64,000 nucleotides of DNA from Brachynemurus nebulosus (Eukaryota > Arthropoda > Insecta > Neuroptera > Myrmeleontidae). Positions 47,548-60,200 of the stretch are shown here, in pieces. The first letter of the stretch is position 1. Each line of letters starts with the position of its first letter. The notes beneath the pieces are model-generated. The model was not told the DNA's origin, made no database searches, and worked only from the letters and a program-made list of their open reading frames with translations. The position numbers and the translations under genes are program-made. Location of the stretch: contig JAPWDM010000004.1 of assembly GCA_035578155.1 (NCBI GenBank), positions 39,938,803 through 40,002,802 on the forward strand. The letters run 5' to 3'.

Positions 47548-48400
47548 CAGTGTTGCCACAAGGTTACATTTCTTACATTTTTCGTAACTTTTCATCACTC
47601 CATGTAACATGTATGTAACAAAAGATTTTAAGCGTATTTATGTAACTTTTTAAAATTATGTACATTGTTTGCAATTCTCAAATTCATATCTTAATTCAAA
47701 AATTCATAACTCCCATTTAATTGCTTTTATCAATTTCGTCACGCACACAAACGTATACGGTACATGCCTGAAGTTAACTTAATTTTTACTACATACCATC
47801 TGCAGCTAAATATGAATTAAATTCAAGCCTTTCTGCTGCAGAATATTGGCGGAAAGTATTTAAACTAGAAAAAATTGATGGAAGAACTATGTTTCCAAAT
47901 CTGAAGAAAGTATTTTCATTATTAATGGTACTACCGTTTTCGAATGCTAATCTGGAGAGAATATTTACCCAATTAAAATTAATAAAAAATTCTCGTCGCA
48001 ATAAATTACATACGGCTACTGTATCTGCACTCATGTCCACAAAAGAAAATATTAAGGATTCTATAAAATTTGAACTTATTGAATCTCTTCTCTGTAGTCA
48101 GATAAAAATAAATTGATAAATCTTTATTTTATTGTAATATAATAAATACAATTCCCTTTATTGTTATCTTCATTTGACTTAAAATTCAATGGAAAATAAA
48201 AAAGATAGATTAATGAACTGGTCATATTTTTATTATACCTACTTTGACAAATAAAAATTTAAAAAAGATTATAATAAAAATATAATTTAAAATGGCAATT
48301 CGTATCAACAAAAAGTTACTATTACGTAACTTTTTGTTTAAAAATGTACCTTTTAAAGTATGCCAACGTAACTTTTAGCCAAACGAGTGTGGAAACACTG
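47548..48400 (+). mobile_element. decayed hAT transposon
   Basis: Ends CAGTGTTGCCACA and TGTGGAAACACTG with a perfect 8-bp duplication GTTTACTT (47540-47547, 48401-48408). 'gtaac' motifs are dense near both ends. Only the transposase C-terminus remains. Confidence 0.85.
47793..48116 (+). pseudogene. hAT transposase C-terminal (dimerisation) fragment
   Basis: An open frame from about 47793 to the TGA at 48114-48116. It carries AAEYWRKVFK, FPNLKKVFSLLMVLPFSNAN and LERIFTQLKLIKNSRRNKL, the C-terminal dimerisation block conserved in hAT transposases. The N-terminal and catalytic parts are missing from this 853-bp element. Fragment only; not functional. Confidence 0.8.
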
Positions 48401-48444
48401 GTTTACTTACTACTTACCTCGTGTCCGTTTGTGCCCTATGTTAA

Positions 48445-48851
48445 GGAGGCTCATCAGTGCAGAGGCCGAAAAAAACAGGTTTCTTCACTTTTTTTTTACA
48501 TAATGAAGCGGAACCAGAATTAGCAACTTTGCATGTATAGAAAGAAAATGGCGGCAGTATAAAAAAAAATCTGGAATTTTACCATATTTTTGGGATTAAA
48601 ATGGTCATAAAATGGCCATATTTTATCCAAAAAATATGGTTGTGGTTTAGAAAATAAAGAAATGTGTTGTCAATATTCTGTCCAAATTTTAGTTAATTTG
48701 GATGAATAGATTTAGAGTAATCTTGACACAAGTGTCGAAAAAGATCATTTCGAGAAAAACGCGTTTAAATTGATTTCTGAGAAGTATAGCTATAAGAAAC
48801 AGCAAAAACAAAAAAGTCAATTTTTTGAAATTTCTGGACTGGTGAGCCCCC
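48445..48851. mobile_element. 407-bp TTAA-flanked MITE
   Basis: TTAA at 48441-48444 and 48852-48855. Inverted ends GGAGGCTCATCAGTGCAGA and TCTGGACTGGTGAGCCCCC. The interior is AT-rich and non-coding. Confidence 0.75.
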
Positions 48852-48943
48852 TTAATATGTGCGTTTTCACAAAATGTCAAACAGTTCATTAGCCTTACAA
48901 AAATAACGGATTTTTGAATCACAAACACTAATTAGATCCATAT

Positions 48944-49170
48944 TCAATCAATTTCCGTGTCATTTATTTTTAAAACATCATATCGTTTAAGACGACGATA
49001 GTGTTTTGACGATAGGGGTTGATTACTTTTTTTGAGAAGCTGAGCCTCCTTTTTTTCTTGAAGTAACGTTTGGTATCGTTCGTTACTAATGAAAAAACTG
49101 CGATCGGTATTTATCTTTATAAACTCATCCAATTCCTCATAAAATACAATTTTTTTATTAGCAATGATTA
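48944..49170 (-). pseudogene. N-terminal fragment resembling KRBA2-type integrase proteins
   Basis: The open frame runs from about 49170 (no ATG; the first methionine-like codon at 49132 is TTG) to the stop at 48944. The pattern is FYEELDEFIKINTDRSFFI, then SNERYQTLLQEKKEAQ and KHYRRLKRYDVLKI. This looks like the N-terminal segment found in KRAB-A-domain-containing-2-like proteins, which derive from transposon integrases. No integrase catalytic core follows, as the next sequence is unrelated AT-rich DNA. Position and strand (reading inward from the right TIR) fit the transposase gene of the surrounding long-TIR element. Recognised from memory of the family only. Confidence 0.5.
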
Positions 49171-49246
49171 GCGCACTGATGTTTACACTTGGAAATAATG
49201 ATCAACAATGAATACAAATTCAACAGTATTTGATTGCAATGCGCCA

Positions 49247-49528
49247 GTTGACAAATAACAACCTGTCCGTTGTGCCACAATTGCATCAGCTAACAGTCTA
49301 GAACGCGTTGTGGCTTTTTTAAATGACCACGTCGCGTTGTGGTCAAATCTTATAAAAGCCACGACGCGAATTTCGCGTTGTGGTCTTTTCGAGTTAACCA
49401 CAACGCGTTGTGGCTGTTTTTATAAGTGCCACAACACGAATTTCGCGTTGTGGCTGATTTTAAATAACCACAACGCGTTGTGGTCGATTTTTTCGCTCAA
49501 TGAGCGATTTCGATCTTTGAGCGTAACA
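49247..49528 (-). repeat. right TIR
   Basis: Reverse complement of the left TIR with a few substitutions (CGTC/CGTT differences in the modules). Confidence 0.9.
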
Positions 49529-49689
49529 TATACAATAAAATAATTGAACAAATTGTATGCATGTATGTATTTGTAAAATAATATGTGTTGTAACCACATC
49601 CATAAAAGCAATAAAATATTGACCATGGGATGCTATTCGTGTGTTTCCCTTTTTAGTTTTTGTGTTGCAATTTTAGGGTCGGATCGATC

Positions 49690-50015
49690 TTTTTCAACCG
49701 CGGGATGTAAATCATGATCAGCCGATAAAATAACTTTCATAATCTAATTGGCATTTTGAAATTCCCAACTTTAATGCAAGCAATATCAAGGATCTATGAT
49801 TTTTTGTTTCGTTACATATAAATCCATATTGAACTTAAATTTTTTGTTTAACTTAATTTAAAAATATTGAAAGATTTAAAAGGATAAAATATTTTTACCA
49901 AAATAAGTCATAAAATTTATTACGGTCTCGAAAAAGGTCAATTTTTTTTTTTATTACACTTTTGAAATGTGAAGCCAGATGAGAGATACAAGCATATCAA
50001 CAATATAAAATTAAT
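49690..50015 (-). repeat. right arm of the inverted repeat, outer part, and MITE copy
   Basis: Reverse complement of 32262-32505: 'ggcattttgaaattcccaa', 'catgatcagccgataaaat', then the MITE related to 44653-44926. Confidence 0.8.
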
Positions 50016-50685
50016 TAATACTGTTCAAAAAAAAAAAATTAAAATTAGAATCCACTGGTTTAGTTTTTTCGACAAGTGTGTACTGCTATCTACGTGCTCT
50101 TGTATAAAAATTTAATTTTCAAAAATTTTACGTATTTCCAGTGGTCCTATGTGTGTATCTTCTAAAATTGGTCTTCCAAAAATGTTCAAATAACAGTAGA
50201 ATGCCGTAAAATTTTCTTTCTGTCTAACTAGATGGATAAAAAGAATTACTGGAAAATAATATTTAATATATAAACATTGTAATTTTAAACTAAAAATAAA
50301 ATTTCTAAGGAAATAATAAAATAACTATTTATTTTCAAGAAAAATAAATTGTTACAATTTGAAGTGTTTCAGTTATTTTTACGACACTAATAATTTTTGC
50401 TGTGTTCATTTTATTATGTGAAAATTTATCGCTGTAAAATTTGATGTTACGAACGATATGAATATTTTTCAAAAGAACAAAATCGTCAAGTGCATGGCAG
50501 ACCTCGCATAAATTCGGGTTCCATATCACTTTAAATTTAAATAGTCTTATAAACTGCCCGCACATGCACAATATTATTATTTATTATTACCAATAATTTA
50601 AGGGGAGATTCTAAAAAAAATATCAAAAATCGACCATTTTTGTTATTATTATTTTTTTTATACAAATAAATATTTTATTAAAAAC
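50016..50685. other. no recognisable gene
   Basis: AT-rich, with no supported ORF or repeat edge. Confidence 0.4.
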
Positions 50686-50689
50686 ATAC

Positions 50690-51414
50690 GCCTGTCACAG
50701 CTCCTGTATAACATAGCGAATTTTCAAAGATAGGACGCTGACGGATCTTATATAACAAAATGTATCCATCTAAAATAGTTTAGCTCTATAACAGTGATAA
50801 AATTTTCGAAATCGGCTGAGTAGTTAATTTTTTACTTTTGAGTCTCCAGGACCCTGGTGATCACATATAGCATAGCATATATGCATTTAAATAAGTTTAA
50901 CTTTTTAAAAGTGAAAAAAATTTTATAATCAGTTGGAACCAGCGGACCGTGGCGGACCTCACAAAACAAAATTTATATCCATCGAAAATAGTTTAGTTCT
51001 CTCGCAGTGAACAAATTTTCAAAATCGGTGATGACGTGTTCTTGAAAAATTAGTTAATTTTTATTTTGAAAAATGAAACAAATATAAATATTGTTACTTT
51101 AACGATAAAAAAGATATTGTAAAGAAATTCAGCAAATTTCTTAATTCTTCTCAAAAGTTAGCTCACTTATAGCAATGTTTTAAAAGCTTTTTGAGCTGTT
51201 TCTAATGGTGTAAAATAAATTTAAAAATTTTTGAAATCTGGCCAAATTTTGCAAAAAAACTACTAAAAATGGCGAAAAGTGGTCACAATTTTCGCTTCTA
51301 ATAATCGGATGTATCGGCTGACGAGCTTGTCCAAGCTTTTGAGACTTTTGAACTTCTCACAAAATTTCGTAAAGATTGGATGCTTCGTTCGAGAGTTATC
51401 GCGCAGACACACAA

Positions 51415-51428
<14 letters not shown>
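50690..51428 (+). repeat. repeat B copy running into a (CA)n-(TA)n tail
   Basis: B head variant 'cgcctgtcacagctcctg', about three of the 115-bp units, then 'gttcgagagttatcgcgca' and a short (CA)n leading into (TA)n. Confidence 0.8.

Positions 51429-51501
<73 letters not shown>
51429..51501. repeat. (TA)n microsatellite, first segment
   Basis: TA tract ending at the 51502 MITE. Confidence 0.95.
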
Positions 51502-52209
51502 CAGGGTGGTCCAGAATTATGTACCGTAATTGCTGCAGCTGATAGTATGTTCAAAATAATGGTACCTTTTCGTTTACACTTTTTCCCAAAACTCAATAAT
51601 AAGGGAGATAAAGTAGAGGGATAAAATGTAGAGGGGTGGAACGAAACTAACTTCTTCTTTTAAAAGCAATTTTGGGCGCTTTTGGTTACTCGATTCATAA
51701 TTTAGGGGTGCGTATGAACATTAAGATAATTAAATTTATGGTATCAATTATTCCATCACTTATGATTAGGGGATAATTTGGAAATATATACTTCTACTTT
51801 AAATTACTCGAAAACGGTAATATTTATCGAAATGTAACAAGTATACCTTTTTTGCGTGAAATTGTCTGAGGAATCATATTATCAAGGATTTTGTTTAAAT
51901 AATTGCAAGTTAAAAATGAAAAGACGTGATAATTCACACGTACCACCCAAAACCACCCCTTAGTCATGAGTGGTGAATAAGTGTTGACATAAATTTAATC
52001 CTTCTAACGCAAAATAAGTACCCCTAAAATATCAATCCGTTATTCAAAAGCATTTGGAAAATATTTAAGAAATAATGGTTTTCGTTTCACCCCTTTACAG
52101 AGTTGTATCTCCCTTATTATTGAGTTTTGAAAAAAAGTGTACATGAACAGGTACCATTATTTTTGAACGTACTACCAGCTCTAGCAATTACGGTACATAA
52201 TTCTGGACC

Positions 52210-52214
<5 letters not shown>
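51502..52214. mobile_element. MITE of about 713 bp with 150-bp TIRs, inserted in (TA)n
   Basis: 'cagggtggtccagaattat' and 'ataattctggaccacctt' are inverted, and similarity continues through 'gtaccgtaattgct' and 'ctcaataataagggagat'. It is flanked by TA repeats on both sides, so the exact target duplication cannot be read. Non-coding. Confidence 0.85.

Positions 52215-52259
<45 letters not shown>
52215..52259. repeat. (TA)n microsatellite, middle segment
   Basis: TA tract between two MITEs. Confidence 0.95.
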
Positions 52260-53080
<821 letters not shown>

Positions 53081-56000
53081 ACGTCGCTTAAAATAATAAT
53101 TTATTAAATGAATTTTTATTTACGTATATAATTTGCTTTATATAATTTCGTCCATGGAATACAATTTTGTATTTTGTAACTTTAGTTTGAGACCTTTGTG
53201 CTGATACACGTAATAATAGTTTTAGGTAATCTTCAGTTTTAGACCCTTCTTGGAGAATAATAATTTTAGTGCTACTTTAATCTTTTTATAGAATTCCAAT
53301 AGTATCTGAAGTGAAACTTGGGGATAGATTTAATTGTCCCCACCATTCAACTATTTAATTTGATCCCTATTAGAAGATTCTGGAGAACAATTTTAACTGT
53401 ACTTCACTTTTTAATTCGATAATCTGAAATTCTGTACAAAATCAGTTACTTAAATAATTAATAATACTGTAACGATAGTCGTAACGACAGTTAGGTATAA
53501 ATAGAGATATTTATTCCAAATCAATACCTAAATATATTTAAATTAAAATTATTGAGTTCATAACCGGACGCGACATCTTGTATTAGATGACCGCACAAGT
53601 ATTTTATTTTCAAATTAGTGAACGTATTGGTTCGTATTCTTGTTAATTCATATTACATATTGTAAAATCAAAATTTAGAAAAATCTAGATAATTATATAA
53701 GTTGTTTGTACTAAAAAGTTACATAGGAATAATAACAATTCAAAAAATTAAGATAGAGGGGGAAAAGATAATTTTTTTTTGGACCAGGGAAGAAGAACGG
53801 ACACTCTCTCTCAAGGAGACTCGGAACATACTCTCTCTCAAGTGGTACACCTGAAAGGGTACGGATCCAAGAATGGGTGGAAAATTATAAATTTTTTAAT
53901 TAAAAAAAAAAAAAATGTGTAGTCGAATAATAATTAAATATTTCTAGTTTGAAAATGATTTATGAATTTTATCAATATGTAATATTGTTGAAACATCATC
54001 TTTAATTGAAGCATTTCAAGTTAAGTATTCAAGTATGTATTTCTTAAGTTTCCTTTTTAAAAATAAAAGGATTCACTTATCATGCTTGTTTTTTGCTCGA
54101 AATTTTAATTACTTACATAATGTATACGTGCTTTTGATTTCTTTCAAAGTGTAGTATTCAAAATATATATCGATTTCAAGGCCTAGCGATTTTAATTTTT
54201 GAAAATTAATTTTTTATTTAATATACCATTAAATCTTTGGAAACTTGTTAAGTCAAAATTTTTTTTACTCATTTTCATTTAGAAAAATCATTGAATATTA
54301 AACTTAGGCAAATTCTAAACCAATGTAATTTATTTTGAAATTAATGTACCTTAAATCTTTGTAAATTTATTTTCCGATAAAGGGAACCTACTTAAAATTC
54401 TTTGGAATTAATTTACTATTAAATATAAAAAATTTTATTTCTAATGATTGTATTGTATTTTGAGTATTTTGGAAGTTTGTATAGAACTCAATCTAATTGT
54501 CGAAAGAAAAAATTTAAATATTTTGGTAATAATGTGAAAATTAGTCTATAAGTTTAAGAATTTAAGAAATTAACGTTATGTACGCGTCGGTCATACACGT
54601 AGGGTTAAGCTTTAGTTTAGGTTCCGGACAATTTTATTCTGATGGAGTTACTATTTTATTTATACCTACTATGGTGTCAAACCGTCCATCGCGACATATT
54701 GTGTAAACCCATAGTCCAGTAGCTCGTGCCACTTTTAATGTCATAAGGTTTAAGTATTTAGGTTAAGAAAATTAACGTCGTTTGGGTAAGATTCTTTCAT
54801 TTAAAAGTTCCAGCCAACCTGGAACTTAGGGAAATGCATATCCGCGACTAATTTAGTTAGTAAAATGTAGTGGGTAAATTTATTAATAAATTTTAGTTCG
54901 TAAACGTTTACGTTGGTTCTAACAAATTTCTAAATTACCGAATGTATTTTTCCATCAAAGGATTAACTATGTCATTATACAATTTTTTTAAATATTAAAT
55001 TATTCAGTATTTAGCTTTGGTCTTGTAATAAATACAATATTTATTATCAAAATACTTATGTTTCAATTTCGTTTCATAATTTTAAATATTAAATAATTTA
55101 ATATCTTATTTTAGCGCTTTAACTAATACTACATTAATTATTTATTAATATATTGTTCAATTACAGTATTGTAAATCAAGATGCAAATTGTTACTGAATT
55201 CATATAACTATTTGTGTATTTTAATTTGTAACGTGAGATTTGTGAAAATTTAACCTTTTGTACACTGCAAAATTTTTAAGCGATTGTAATAAATTGTTAT
55301 TTTGTTTGAAAACGTTTATATCAATGCTAAAACCTTGAAAGCCAAAGCAATGTTTATAGAGGTAATTTCTTTTGGTATGAGGAGAAAAAGATCCAAGGAC
55401 TTAAATCGCTTCCACCGTACTAACTTGACTCACGAACACCTAGAGTCGTCTGCGGGTTTTTCCACCTCAATTAAATATATCATATCAATTATAAATTCTT
55501 AATTTTATTTTTATTTATAAATTTTTTTTCGCTACAATACTAAAAGCAAGTAATATTCATATTTCAGTAGCATATCTAATTTTCGCAACATCTTCTTGAG
55601 ATCCGCCCAGCTGTTTAGTATGAAGAAGTTTTTTTGGGGTTCCAAGGTTCTGAGTGATAATTTTGTCTTCACTTATACTAACAAAATTATCTTATTTTAA
55701 TTTAAAAAATAATAGTACACTTATCTGATATCCGTTTATTCGTTTCTATAAGAGAAATCAATAAACAATTTACGTGTAATTGCTTTGAAAAAAAAAATTT
55801 TAAATTTATGGCCCCGAAACTCAATAATGAAACCAAATTTGAAAATTTAGGCTTTCTTGTGCCACCCCTGGGATGATTCTCTATTGACAGACACTTCACT
55901 AGTCGAAATTCGTTAAGTAACCTTGGCTGTGTGCTTTTTACAAAATTTTATAAAATTTCTTCTAATTCTATTATGTGTCTATATATTGATTATTTAATAA

Positions 56001-56100
56001 TACCTAAATCATTGTTAAAAGGATATAAATTTCAGTAATAAAAGTTATTACTTCAATAAATTATAAATTAACACTTATTTAATTGACGAATTATTTTCTT
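53081..56100. other. AT-rich stretch without recognisable gene
   Basis: Several short ORFs (longest 66 codons at 55302) have no recognisable similarity. A short 'ctctctctcaag' repeat is near 53803-53845. Confidence 0.45.
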
Positions 56101-57212
56101 AAGGTACGAGTCGACTTGATACAATTTTAGCGCTACACTATAGCGCAACATGCTTGCAACAGATGTTTCCTGTGGACACAGTCATGAAACATGCCGTGCA
56201 ACAAAAGTATCATGTTGCACCGATACAAATGTTGATGCGATACAACGTTCAGTGTACACAGGTTTCTTTCTGTTGCAAGGAATGTATCGTACCAAACAAA
56301 CCTAGTTTGCTTCGCACGATACATGCCTCGCAACAACAGTATATATAGTACGTATATATACATAATATATATATATCATAGGATTCAATGCATTTATTTT
56401 TTCATCTTTTTGAAATTGAACAAGCGGGGTAGTTTGTATACAACCCTAGTGGTCCATACGATCTGTTTAAAAAGTAATTCAGTAACTATAAATTGTGCTT
56501 AAAAACATATGGCATATTCACACAAGTATTTCCAAGAAATTTTTTATTAAAAAGTTCAAGTATTTTGGGTGATAAAATTCTAATGCAAATGGCGGCATTT
56601 CGACAATCTGATAGAAAAAGTTAGGGTAATAAAATTTTTAAAAAAATATGTATGCTTTCCTCATTTTTGCGTATCCTGTTTTTTATTTTTTCCGAAATTA
56701 GCCTGAAATTAACATAAATAAATACATAATTGAAATCTACTGCGGACATATGTAAAAAATTTTCATATAAATCAGGATCTCCATTTTGTAATTCAGTCAT
56801 CAATTAATTATAAGCCCTTTACTGATTTTCTTTTTCGCGATCCAATCTCGTACCCATATTTTTTTTAAGTTTTTGAATGCCATGTTTTCTTTTAAAATTC
56901 ATGGTAACAACGAAAGCAGCCGCAATTTAATTTTTGACATTTTTGTCACTGACCAACACACATAAAATATTAGCACCAAACTAAGCAACGTTTAATAAAA
57001 TAAATAAATAAATGTATAGAGATACAAATGTTGCAGCTAGTGTACATGCTTGGTGCAACACATTGCAACAAATTGTATCACGAATTCTCGATACCGTGTT
57101 GCAGATACAAATGTAGAGCGAAACACGTGTTTAAGTGGACACACCATTGCAACATTTGTAGCGCAATAAACAATTTGTAGCGCTACAATTGTATCAAGGC
57201 GACTCGTACCTT
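56101..57212. mobile_element. 1112-bp MITE with AAGGTACGAGTCG termini
   Basis: Inverted ends AAGGTACGAGTCG then CTTGATACAATT and TAGCGCTACA (about 35 bp). Subterminal copies of 'tagcgcaac', 'gcaacatg', 'gatacaaatgttgc' recur in both orientations near both ends. The two overlapping short ORFs at 56133-56363 are by-products. No clear target duplication. Confidence 0.8.
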
Positions 57213-60200
57213 TTATAGACTAAACAAAGCATTATAATTATCTATTTATTAATTAAATTTGTCGTTTTGAGAAATTTGCTTTGTTGTTTGTAACTTGTTG
57301 CCCTCTACTGGGTTATCTACACAATTACAATTTGATCTCTTTAATGCCTGAATATTTCTTTGTTCAGAAAATGGGTTATTATCTTTTTAGTTAGTATGTA
57401 GAAATTATTTTCATTTATAAACATTTTATGGAGTCGATATTGAATTACAAATTTAAAATTTGAAATATGATTATTATTCAAAATTTTGAAAGGTTGTAAC
57501 ATATTTTGGAACTTATAACTTACATTCAGGTAAAATGTTAAATATTTCAAAAAATTTAATAATAAATTAATGTATTTTCTTATTTTTTAGATTGTTTTAA
57601 GGGTTTTTCAATTAAATTGTAGACAAACAATTTACTTGATAATCAAGAAATTTTCAATCTTTTGTGATGAATGTTTTCAACAACGAATTAACACTTAATC
57701 ACAAATTTAATGTAAAAATGTTTAAACAGCTAACTGAACTAACTGTCGTGTGTAAAGAGGTTAAAATACCGATTAACTATTATTAATGGAAATTAGATTA
57801 TATGTGTAACAATGTAAAATATTTTAAGAAAGATTAAATTTTATTTTTAATTAAATGATACATAATTTTATTGTTGTTTTTGAAAGTTCCTTTTTGTGTA
57901 GTTTTTACACCAAACAATCCGTTTACATATACTTATTTTATTACATATTTTAGTAAAAAGTCAATTCTGTCAAAAATGTCACTTTTATAGATTTGATTTA
58001 GCATTCAAATGTAAGTTGAGCCAAAACTCGTTTTTTTTTTTTTTTTTTTTTTTTTTGGACACAAGCGCGAGGCCCGTAACTGCTGCCTCCTGCTACATGG
58101 CTAATTTAGTTGTTAAAAGTTTTAGTTGTTAAAAGTTGTTAAAAACACTATATTGAACCCATTCACTTTGTTTTTAATTCCAAAGTATACCAATTATATG
58201 TCATCAAAATCTTGTCAAATATTTTTTTTTTATAAAATTTCCTTACTTTCAATCAGTTTTTTCTAATTTACTTCATCTTTTTTAAAACTAAATAAGAAAT
58301 TTTTCATAATAATAATTACAATGTGTTAAAATAAAAATGTTTATAATTAGGTTATATACATGCATGCATATATTTAAAAATAATTCCATTTGACAAAAAA
58401 AAAAAAAGGTAAATAAAAAAGAGAGAGAAATATTGTAATAAGATTTTAATATTTGAGTATTGGTTAATGAAGTTAATTAAATCTAATGAAGGTGTCATTA
58501 AATAAAATTAAAATTATAAAGAAATTTGAATTGAGTTAAATTAGAGGAACCGGCACCTGTACTATGAGAAGACACGGCTCCTGGACTAGGGACGACGCCC
58601 GTTAGAGTAAAGCGCGTGGATAACTACAGAAATTAACAGCGGGGCCCATGTCGCTGTTGGAAAGCCCAATAAGATTTAAGATATGATTAAAAAGAAATAA
58701 AATTTATTAATAGGGCTCAAACTGAAAAAAGAAATTAGTTTTCTGTAAATATGGTATGTAGGAAATCGTAAATAATAATTTTAGAAATTAAATTTAAAAC
58801 TAACTTTATTTAATATTAAAATAAGTTTTCCTTAAATAAGTTACTCAAAGTTAACAAGTAATGACACATGTTTTTAACAACATTTTAAAATGGCTGAATT
58901 GAATGAGTATAAATTTGTATTTAAAGATGCAAATGGTAAGAATTTTACATAATATTTCAAAATTTAAAACGTGCTATACTATTCAAAATATTCAAAATGG
59001 CGAATAAGTTACATAATAATTTTTCTTAAAGAGAAATTTTATATTAATAATAAATAAATTTCGTTACAATAAAAATAGAATTTTACATAATTTTACAATA
59101 TTAAATCTAAATATCGCAATAACTTTCAACAGAAATGCTTAATTACATTTGACTGAGAAAAAAAAAACGATATTTAATAAATTTGAAAAACACAGTAGTG
59201 CTTCAATGAATAGGCATAGAATTGGTATAATTGAAACCAATTCTATAAAATATTTATATTAAAATAATAAAAGAATTTAAAGTTATTACCCAAATTTGCT
59301 TCATGTTATAATTCGGAATTCCAAACACGAATACGCGATATTGTAGAATTATTTGTTACAAAAAATTACACAGAATTTTGTAGAGTACATATCGTTACAT
59401 TATTTGGTTAGAATTTAAAAAAAATAAAATTATGTTTCAAAAGTAAAAGAAAAAAAAATATGAGATTGCGTCATTCTTGTTCTAATACAATAATAAAAGT
59501 ATTGTACAGAGCGAATGACGAAAATGTGTTTTACCTACTTGAACCAAAAACAAGTATGTGTGTGTACCTGGTATCGTTTCTACGCGTAGATCCATGCAGT
59601 AATAAGACTGTATTAATACGCCCGGTTCAAATTATTACGCGTGCGAAGGCAGAGCCTATTTATTATTTTATTTTCTAATAAGTTTATTAAAAATCGAAAT
59701 ATGTAATTTAATTTTTTGTTCAAAGATATACTAAACTAACTATTTAAACGTTTAAGTAAATTACCTTTTTGCCGAAAGAATCGTATGTAAAACTCCAACT
59801 GAACTCTTTTTAAATTAAAACATCAGAGACGAAAAATGGTCTGATCTTGGAGTTTGCGCACTGCATATATATGATAGAACAATATCGGAATCTTTTAATC
59901 AATACGAATCGATACCACACAAGATCAGAATTGTCAATAATATATTATACTTATGTACACTACGCGGAAACAAAATTGTCACATCCGTGACAGTTATAAA
60001 AAAATAAAACAAAAAACTAACATTATCAAAATTTGAACTTCGTTTACAAATATCTAAGGGTCATTCAACACCACAAAAAAAATATGTCAAAAGTTTATTT
60101 AATCAAATAAATAGTACAGTTTAATTGATTAACATTTTTTATAATATAACTTTATAAACTTATTAAGACATTATTCATAACATTTAATTAAAGAAATCTG

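Larger units (their letters stand above)
46160..49528. mobile_element. Ginger/TDD-like DNA transposon with long TIRs
   Basis: Both ends start TGTTACGCTCAAAGATCG in inverted orientation. The TIRs are about 285 bp (46160-46445 and 49247-49528). A TATA tetranucleotide is duplicated on each side (46156-46159 and 49529-49532). TGTNR tips, TIRs of hundreds of bases and 4-5 bp duplications are described for Ginger transposons, and an N-terminal fragment like KRBA2-type integrases is present at 48944-49170. The core is largely replaced by nested elements, so it is non-autonomous. Superfamily assignment is an inference. Confidence 0.65.

Noticed and set aside
46160..49528. LTR retrotransposon (TG...CA ends)
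   Set aside because: The long terminal repeats are inverted, not direct.
58031..58120. processed pseudogene (T-run as antisense poly(A))
   Set aside because: Sequence next to the T-run matches no protein or RNA I recognise, and no target duplication was seen.
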